NCBI GenBank assembly: GCA_041396845.1
Contig: JAWKXU010000002.1
Location: forward strand, 664,920 to 728,919
Source of the DNA: JAWKXU01 sp020446465
GTDB lineage: Bacteria > Pseudomonadota > Alphaproteobacteria > Sphingomonadales > Sphingomonadaceae
DNA: 64,000 nucleotides
Reading direction: 5' to 3'
Shown here: positions 59,121 through 64,000 of the stretch, one piece after another
How positions within the stretch are numbered: the first letter of the stretch is position 1
How the letters are laid out: every line of letters starts with the position of its first letter
The notes under the pieces: generated by a model
Told to the model about the DNA's origin: nothing
Seen by the model: only the letters and a program-made list of their open reading frames with translations
Database searches by the model: none
Made by a program: the position numbers and the translations under genes

Positions 59121-60290
59121 ATGCCTGACCTGAGCAAGATCGGCGAACGTGATAAACTGAAGCCGCGAAGCGACAAGGAACCTCATTGGCAGCGCCTCCA
59201 GGCTGGTTGGTATGTAGGATATCGACCGTCCCGCAGGGGTGGAAAGGGGTCATGGTTCGCTCGCGCCTATGATGAAGACGCGCGCAAGTACCGCCGCAAG
59301 AATCTTGGACCTTATGGGACGTTGTCCGGACATGATGTGTTCGCCACCGCCAAGAGGGATGCAGAGGCATTCGCCGAGTTGGTCGAAGCGGGAGGGCTGC
59401 GAACAGAGAAGCTGGATACGGTTCAAGATGCCTGTCGGGCTTATCTTAGTGACAAACCGGGGCCAATTGCTGAAGGCGTGTTTCGCCGTCACGTATTCGA
59501 TGACGCCATTGCCAAGGTTAAGTTGGACAAGCTCCGAAAGCATCATCTGCGTGCATGGCGAAAGCGGCTTGAGAATACGCCTGCGCTTATCACTCGAAGC
59601 AAGGATGGGGAGCCTCGCTTCAAGACCAGAGCTGCCTCCACAGTTAATCGTGACATGGTCCCTCTTCGCGCGGCGCTTTGGCGTGTCCTCTCTCCTGGCA
59701 CGCCAAATACTGACGCTGCATGGCAGGAAGCTCTAAAGCCGATAAAGGGTGCGGACAGGCGTCGCGATGTTTATTTGGATCGACCAGAACGGAAGAAACT
59801 TCTGGCCGCACTTCCTGAGGATATAGAGCCCTTTGTCCGGGGACTTTGTCTATTGCCTCTGAGACCTGGAGCTCTTGCGGCACTGAAGGTGAGCAACTTT
59901 GACAAGAGGACTAGAACGCTGACGATCGGTGCCGACAAGAACGGCATTCCGCGACAAATCAGTGTTCCTGAAACCATCGCCGGATTTTTGGCAGAGCAGT
60001 GCAAAAGCAAGTTACCCTCTGCGTCGATGTTCATGCGCGCAGATGGTGTGCCGTGGTCCAAGGACAAATGGAAAGGTCCGATCAAGGACGCGGTGAAGTT
60101 TGCCCGTCTCCCGCAGGGGACTTCTGCTTACACGCTCCGCCACAGCGTAATAACGGATTTGGTGCGCGCCGGACTGCCGATTCTTACCGTTGCGCAGCTG
60201 TCGGATACGAGTGTCGCTATGATTGAAAAGCACTATGGTCACTTGGTGAGGAACGATGCAGAGCATGCATTGGCTCAGCTAGCGCTGTGA
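59121..60290 (+). CDS. Tyrosine recombinase (integrase), island 3
   Basis: 389 residues from ATG 59121 (the open frame continues left across the tRNA fragment, which is not coding). N-terminal arm-binding region about 20-110 (GKGSWFARAYDEDARKYRRK), core-binding 120-210, catalytic domain: LLPLRPGALAALK (first Arg), a beta-turn Lys in GADKNGIP, YTLRHSVITDLV (Arg-His; the usual His-x-x-Arg box begins with Tyr), and IEKHYGHLV with the nucleophile tyrosine. It appears active. The position right beside the tRNA-Val fragment fits a tRNA-targeting integrase. Confidence 0.9.
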   Translation: MPDLSKIGERDKLKPRSDKEPHWQRLQAGWYVGYRPSRRGGKGSWFARAYDEDARKYRRKNLGPYGTLSGHDVFATAKRDAEAFAELVEAGGLRTEKLDTVQDACRAYLSDKPGPIAEGVFRRHVFDDAIAKVKLDKLRKHHLRAWRKRLENTPALITRSKDGEPRFKTRAASTVNRDMVPLRAALWRVLSPGTPNTDAAWQEALKPIKGADRRRDVYLDRPERKKLLAALPEDIEPFVRGLCLLPLRPGALAALKVSNFDKRTRTLTIGADKNGIPRQISVPETIAGFLAEQCKSKLPSASMFMRADGVPWSKDKWKGPIKDAVKFARLPQGTSAYTLRHSVITDLVRAGLPILTVAQLSDTSVAMIEKHYGHLVRNDAEHALAQLAL

Positions 60291-60298
60291 GCTTCTGT

Positions 60299-60496
60299 CT
60301 ACATCTCGCCTAGCCAATCGACGCGCAAGCGATCGAGACCGACAACTTCGCCTTCCACTGTTACTTCGTTGCCGAAATGGTCGTTCGCGGGCTCGACGTC
60401 TTCGAGCACCCAATGGTCGCCCGCATCGGTTACGATGGCGTAGCCGCGTGGCAGTTGCTCGAGCCGTCCGCTGATACGTTTCCGATTCGTATTCAT
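60299..60496 (-). CDS. DUF5818 small protein
   Basis: 65 residues from ATG 60496, which overlaps the upstream transglycosylase stop as ATGA. A small beta-barrel: RISGRLEQLPRGYAIVTD, HWVLEDVE, NEVTVEGEVVGLDRLRVDWLG. The last block is characteristic of DUF5818, found in sphingomonad mobile elements next to transfer genes. Function unknown. It is convergent with the integrase. Confidence 0.7.
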   Translation of the reverse strand: MNTNRKRISGRLEQLPRGYAIVTDAGDHWVLEDVEPANDHFGNEVTVEGEVVGLDRLRVDWLGEM

Positions 60497-61059
60497 GATG
60501 GCCTGTATGCCATCCATCGCTGCAAAACGCTCCTGACATATGCAGGCGTTTCCCGATTTCTTGGGATGCCACCAGCGCGGGTGACCGCACCAGGACCGGC
60601 ATTATAGGCGGCAAGCGCCAGATGGACCTCGCCAAAGCGGTCGAGCAATTGCCGCAGGTAGCGCGCACCGCCATCGATGTTCTGGGCGGGATCATGCCGA
60701 TTCCGAACGCCAAGCTCGCGAGCCGTTGTCGGCATCAGCTGGGCAAGGCCGGCAGCACCGGCCGGGCTGATCGCCATCGGATTGAAACGGGACTCGGCCC
60801 AGACCAGTGCCTGCATCAGTCCAGGCGGGAGACGATACCGAACTTCCGCTTCCGTGATCAGCGGCTCGTAAAGTGCTTCGCGATAGGTTGCAGGGAGCAG
60901 TACCCTCGATGGCGCTTCCTTGCTGGTCCAGAGATCTTGAAAATCAGCGGTTTCAGGCTGCTCGTAGCGATGTTCCAGCAGCGCAAACTCCTGTGCTTGT
61001 GCGCTAGGCGCTACGATACTGGCGCTCGTAATTATCCCGATCATCAAAGCCAGTCTCAT
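60493..61059 (-). CDS. Lytic transglycosylase, conjugation type
   Basis: 188 residues. Signal peptide MRLALMIGIITSASIVAPSAQAQ. SLT domain: the catalytic Glu in ALVWAESRFNP, then SPAGAAGLAQLMPTTARELGV, and LAAYNAGPGAV. Compact enzymes of this type (VirB1/IagB-like) open peptidoglycan for secretion or conjugation machinery. It starts about 37 bases left of a LexA-like box and is divergent from the Toprim gene. Confidence 0.9.
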   Translation of the reverse strand: MRLALMIGIITSASIVAPSAQAQEFALLEHRYEQPETADFQDLWTSKEAPSRVLLPATYREALYEPLITEAEVRYRLPPGLMQALVWAESRFNPMAISPAGAAGLAQLMPTTARELGVRNRHDPAQNIDGGARYLRQLLDRFGEVHLALAAYNAGPGAVTRAGGIPRNRETPAYVRSVLQRWMAYRPS

Positions 61060-61095
61060 CGTTCACACTCCTGTCACTTGCAGCGAATCGGAACA

Positions 61096-61110
61096 GAACA
61101 TAAATAGAAC
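61096..61110 (-). promoter_or_regulatory. LexA (SOS) box, GTTC-N7-GTTC
   Basis: Read on the minus strand: GTTC-TATTTAT-GTTC, the alphaproteobacterial LexA consensus, with an AT-rich spacer. It lies between the divergent transglycosylase (61059) and Toprim (61194) genes. A match of eight fixed bases can arise by chance about once per strand per 65 kb, so only its location gives it weight. Confidence 0.5.
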
Positions 61111-61193
61111 ATGTAGGAAACCGTTTCGTCCGTCCCGACAATGAGAGGGGAGGATGCCGGTCATGGGGGACTCGAGCCTGCGAAGGAGCCCTT

Positions 61194-62096
61194 ATGTCTG
61201 CTGTTGTCACGACCAACCATCCGCTTTTCGAGACGGCGAGACGTATCTGTGAAAGCCGGGGCGGCAGATGGTCCGGCACCAAGGGAATGGCTTGCTGCCC
61301 TGCGCATGATGACCGCACGCCGTCACTCGGTGTGTCGCTCGGCCGACAGGCCATCCTCTTCCACTGTTTCGCGGGATGCGATCAGCAGAGCGTTCTGGCT
61401 GCTCTGGCGCGTGAAGGCGTCGACGCAACGTCACTCTTCTCCGGTTTTGCGACTACCGGCGGTCCCGAGCCGACCATAACGCACAAACCCTCGGCGGCAG
61501 CGCTGAGGATCTGGCGCGATGCACAGCCACTGCGTGCCAGTCCGGCAAAGGCATATCTTGAACGCCGCGGCATCCTCGCCGCATCTCCGGCGCTCCGCTT
61601 CCATCCAGGAACACCGCTTGGTCCGAAGGGACGCACTCGCTTTTTGCCCGCCATGATTGCGGCAGTTAGCCTCGACGAGGGGCCGATCGCCATCCATCGC
61701 ACATTCCTTTCGGACAATGCCAAGGCCGACTTCGAAAAGCCGAAGCGCGCGCTCGGCGCGCTCGGCGAAGCTGCTGCCCGCCTTTTCGCTCCGGTTTCCG
61801 GCAAGCTCGGCCTTGCCGAGGGGATCGAGAGCGCGATGTCGGCCTATGCTCTCACCGGCATTCCCGTCTGGGCGACCCTGGGCAATGAGCGCTTCGGCCT
61901 CGTCAGCGTGCCCGAGAGCGTGACCGAACTTCACCTCTTCGTCGATCATGATGCGGGCGGCGAGCTGGCTGCGTCGCGTGGCCTGACCGCTTATGCCAGC
62001 GATGGGCGGACGATCCAGGTTCGCAGGCCATCCTCAAGCGACACCGACTGGAACGATGAACTTACAGCATGGCTGCGCCGCAAAGCGGCACAGTAG
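61194..62096 (+). CDS. Zinc-finger/Toprim primase-like protein
   Basis: 300 residues. An N-terminal CHC2-like zinc finger (C35, H38, C58, C62 in CCPAHDDRTPS and FHCFAGC) is followed by a DUF7146-like middle region (AYLERRGIL) and a Toprim domain: LAEGIESAMSAYALTG with the catalytic Glu, and LFVDHDAGG with the acidic pair. Such proteins are standard in alphaproteobacterial integrative elements, where they probably prime replication of transferred DNA. The helicase gene follows 76 bases later with AGGAGGA as ribosome site. Confidence 0.85.
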   Translation: MSAVVTTNHPLFETARRICESRGGRWSGTKGMACCPAHDDRTPSLGVSLGRQAILFHCFAGCDQQSVLAALAREGVDATSLFSGFATTGGPEPTITHKPSAAALRIWRDAQPLRASPAKAYLERRGILAASPALRFHPGTPLGPKGRTRFLPAMIAAVSLDEGPIAIHRTFLSDNAKADFEKPKRALGALGEAAARLFAPVSGKLGLAEGIESAMSAYALTGIPVWATLGNERFGLVSVPESVTELHLFVDHDAGGELAASRGLTAYASDGRTIQVRRPSSSDTDWNDELTAWLRRKAAQ

Positions 62097-62172
62097 GAGG
62101 GGAGGGGGCTTCTCGAATTCCTGATCCGGCGGAGGGCCTGTCCCGATGCCTTCATCAGGAGGACGAATTGCC

Positions 62173-64000
62173 ATGTTTCAATCAGATCTGTTCCCCGCCG
62201 GCGAGCAACTGTCGCCAGTCCCATTGGCCTACGCTGTTGGCGCCAGGATTGCCGCGCTTCTCACCTCGGGTCGTCATCTTACCCGTACCGACATTTCCGA
62301 GGTGTTCGCCGAAGAGACCGGCACCCTGGACTGGGGAAGCGCCTGGACAATCGACGACTACAACAACGCGGTCGAGATCGGCGCACTACACTGGCTTCGC
62401 GAGTCCTCTCGCATCGACCTGGCGACAAGCGTGCACGAAGCCGAAGCGCGGTTCGACTGGCTCGAAGCAGCCTTGCCGCCGCGGCACGTTCGCAGCGAAG
62501 CACAGGTCGAGCTCCAGCAGTTCTCGACCCCGCCAATGCTGGCCTGGCTGATGGCGAAGGCCGCAGCAATCTCAGCGCACGACACGCTGCTCGAACCGTC
62601 CGCCGGCAATGGTGCGCTTGCCCTATGGGGCAATGTCGAGAACGCTTCATTGATCCTCAACGAGATCGACCCGGCAAGACGAGACAGCCTGGGCCACATC
62701 TTCCCTTCGGCCACCATCACAGCGCATGACGGAGAACTGATCGCCGACCTGCTTCGCGGCCCTGTTCCGTCGGTCGTGCTGATGAACCCGCCGTTCGCCC
62801 GGAGTCAGGAACGCGGCAAGGACGGTGAGACAGCGCAGCGCCACCTGCGCAGTGCAATCCGGGCCTCAGCCGCTGGGGCGAGGGTTGTCGCCATCATGCC
62901 CGAAGGCTTCGATGCTTCCGCCTTCGCCAAGGCACAGGGAGAAGCGTCGCTGCTCCTCGATTTTCGCCTGCAGCAGAGGTTTCGCAGGACGGGCACGGGA
63001 ATTGCTGTTCGCGTGGTCGTCTTCGATAAGACGCCGACTGGGTCCTCGCCTGCGATCACCGGAGACACCTGCGACCTTGTCGAACTCCATGAGCTCATAA
63101 CGGCGCTTCCACCGCGTGCGCAGACATCCGCCAGCCTCCATCGCCTGCCTATCGGCAGGGCAGTGCGCCTCGTGGGCAAGACTTCGACCCGACCTACGCC
63201 GGTTCGGCCGATGGCGCCGTTTGCGGCGTCTACAGCAGCCACAGCAACTGCGATCGAGCTGACCTATTCGGTCCTCCCCGACCCCGCGCCGGTCCCCGAA
63301 CAGACGGGTATCTACCTGCCTTACCGGCCCGGCCGCATCGCGTTCACCGACGCGCCGGTCCATCCCACTCCGCTCGTGGAATCGGTCGCCATGGGTTCGG
63401 TCGCAGCGCCCCAGCCGGATGTTCGCCCACGCCTTCCCGCAGGTTGGCAGGACGATGGCCTTTTATCCGAGGCTCAGTGCGAGACACTGGTCTACGCTGC
63501 CCAGGCATTTGCGCGCGATCTTCCGGGTCTGTTCAAGGTCAGCCAGGAAGGCACCTCGCTCGAATTGTCCGAAGACGGGCACGCATACCGCCAAGGCTTC
63601 TTCCTTGGCGACGGGACCGGAGCGGGCAAGGGACGGCAGATCGCGGCTGTCATTATGGACCGCTGGCTCGCCGGCGAGCGTCGACATGTCTGGATCACCA
63701 AGAACGAGGCGCTGCTCGAAGATGCACGTCGCGACTGGGAAGCGTTCGGCGCACTGCCGCTCGACATCCAGCCACTCTCACGCTGGAAACTCGGCCAACC
63801 CGTATCGATGTCCGAAGGCATCCTTTTCGTCACTTACCCGACACTGCGCTCGGGACGCGCCGAGGATACGCGCCTCGACCAGATCCTTGCCTGGGCGGGG
63901 GAGGATTACGACGGCGTGATCGCTTTCGACGAAGCCCACGCCATGGCCAATGCGCTCGGGGGCTCCTCAACCCGCGGCAAGGTCAAGGGTGTTGATTTCC
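62173..64000 (+). CDS. Strawberry-notch methyltransferase-helicase, 3' end outside window
   Basis: The frame runs from ATG 62173 past the window edge, at least 609 residues; relatives are about 1400. The N-terminal domain is a methyltransferase-like fold: EPSAGNGALAL (motif I) and NPPF at 205-208 (motif IV). A linker rich in Pro/Ala follows (about 320-400). The helicase part starts near 430 and has Walker A GDGTGAGKG at about 479-487 and motif II DEAH at 586-589. Strawberry-notch proteins of this kind are the largest conserved gene of many sphingomonad integrative elements; their exact role (protection or processing of transferred DNA) is not settled. Confidence 0.88.
   Translation, partial: MFQSDLFPAGEQLSPVPLAYAVGARIAALLTSGRHLTRTDISEVFAEETGTLDWGSAWTIDDYNNAVEIGALHWLRESSRIDLATSVHEAEARFDWLEAALPPRHVRSEAQVELQQFSTPPMLAWLMAKAAAISAHDTLLEPSAGNGALALWGNVENASLILNEIDPARRDSLGHIFPSATITAHDGELIADLLRGPVPSVVLMNPPFARSQERGKDGETAQRHLRSAIRASAAGARVVAIMPEGFDASAFAKAQGEASLLLDFRLQQRFRRTGTGIAVRVVVFDKTPTGSSPAITGDTCDLVELHELITALPPRAQTSASLHRLPIGRAVRLVGKTSTRPTPVRPMAPFAASTAATATAIELTYSVLPDPAPVPEQTGIYLPYRPGRIAFTDAPVHPTPLVESVAMGSVAAPQPDVRPRLPAGWQDDGLLSEAQCETLVYAAQAFARDLPGLFKVSQEGTSLELSEDGHAYRQGFFLGDGTGAGKGRQIAAVIMDRWLAGERRHVWITKNEALLEDARRDWEAFGALPLDIQPLSRWKLGQPVSMSEGILFVTYPTLRSGRAEDTRLDQILAWAGEDYDGVIAFDEAHAMANALGGSSTRGKVKGVDF

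Overview
The window is a chromosomal segment of a GC-rich alphaproteobacterium, most likely a member of the Sphingomonadales. This is suggested by the LptFG, ClpS and class I PHA synthase sequences, the AlaC-type aminotransferase, the RegB/RegA pair and DUF5818. I cannot name the genus. About half of the window is ordinary chromosome and half is accessory DNA.

Core block 1 (1-10.9 kb): the 3' part of a membrane fatty acid desaturase, the LptF/LptG lipopolysaccharide permease pair, a DUF3237 gene coupled to clpS, a phasin with a histone-like N-terminal half, PHA synthase phaC, an AlaC-type aminotransferase, a winged-helix regulator, an enoyl-CoA hydratase and tRNA-Cys(GCA).

Island 1 (about 10.9-17.4 kb): an IS21-family element (istA/istB) fused on one side to a JAB/MPN peptidase gene lacking its 5' end, and on the other to a ParB-methyltransferase gene lacking its 3' end. 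A gene-free stretch with 21-nt iteron-like repeats and a tyrosine recombinase follow.

Core block 2 (17.5-47 kb): an MFS carrier; the cytochrome bo3 quinol oxidase operon cyoABCD with a SURF1 factor and the redox-sensing regBA pair; quinone-linked pyruvate dehydrogenase poxB; a class II glutamine amidotransferase and a glutamate-synthase-like flavoprotein; a MarR-controlled EmrAB-OMF drug pump; a ParDE toxin-antitoxin; an azoreductase/AhpD-like/Rrf2 redox module; yaaA; and a Czc-type RND metal pump with its own two-component system. In the cyo-pox region one enzyme feeds electrons into the quinone pool, an oxidase removes them, and a sensor kinase with a quinone-binding motif sits between them.

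Island 2 (47-58.9 kb): an almost entirely leftward cluster with an XRE regulator, a small membrane protein, a large adenine-specific DNA methyltransferase, a VapBC toxin-antitoxin, a superfamily II helicase, a GIY-YIG nuclease, a secreted protein, a ParA-like ATPase and a small Phd-like protein. I read the methyltransferase, helicase and nuclease as a candidate restriction-type defence system. The 168 nt before the secreted-protein gene fold into a branched RNA whose last hairpin covers the ribosome-binding site, like a translational riboswitch. On the right are an excisionase-like protein and an integrase that lacks the catalytic tyrosine.

Island 3 (58.9 kb to the end): starts at a 3' fragment of a tRNA-Val(CAC) gene, followed by a second, apparently intact integrase, a DUF5818 protein, a lytic transglycosylase, a zinc-finger/Toprim protein and a strawberry-notch methyltransferase-helicase cut by the window edge. 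A GAAC-N7-GAAC site (alphaproteobacterial LexA box) lies between the two divergent gene groups. Islands 2 and 3 look like two integrative elements stacked at the same tRNA attachment site.
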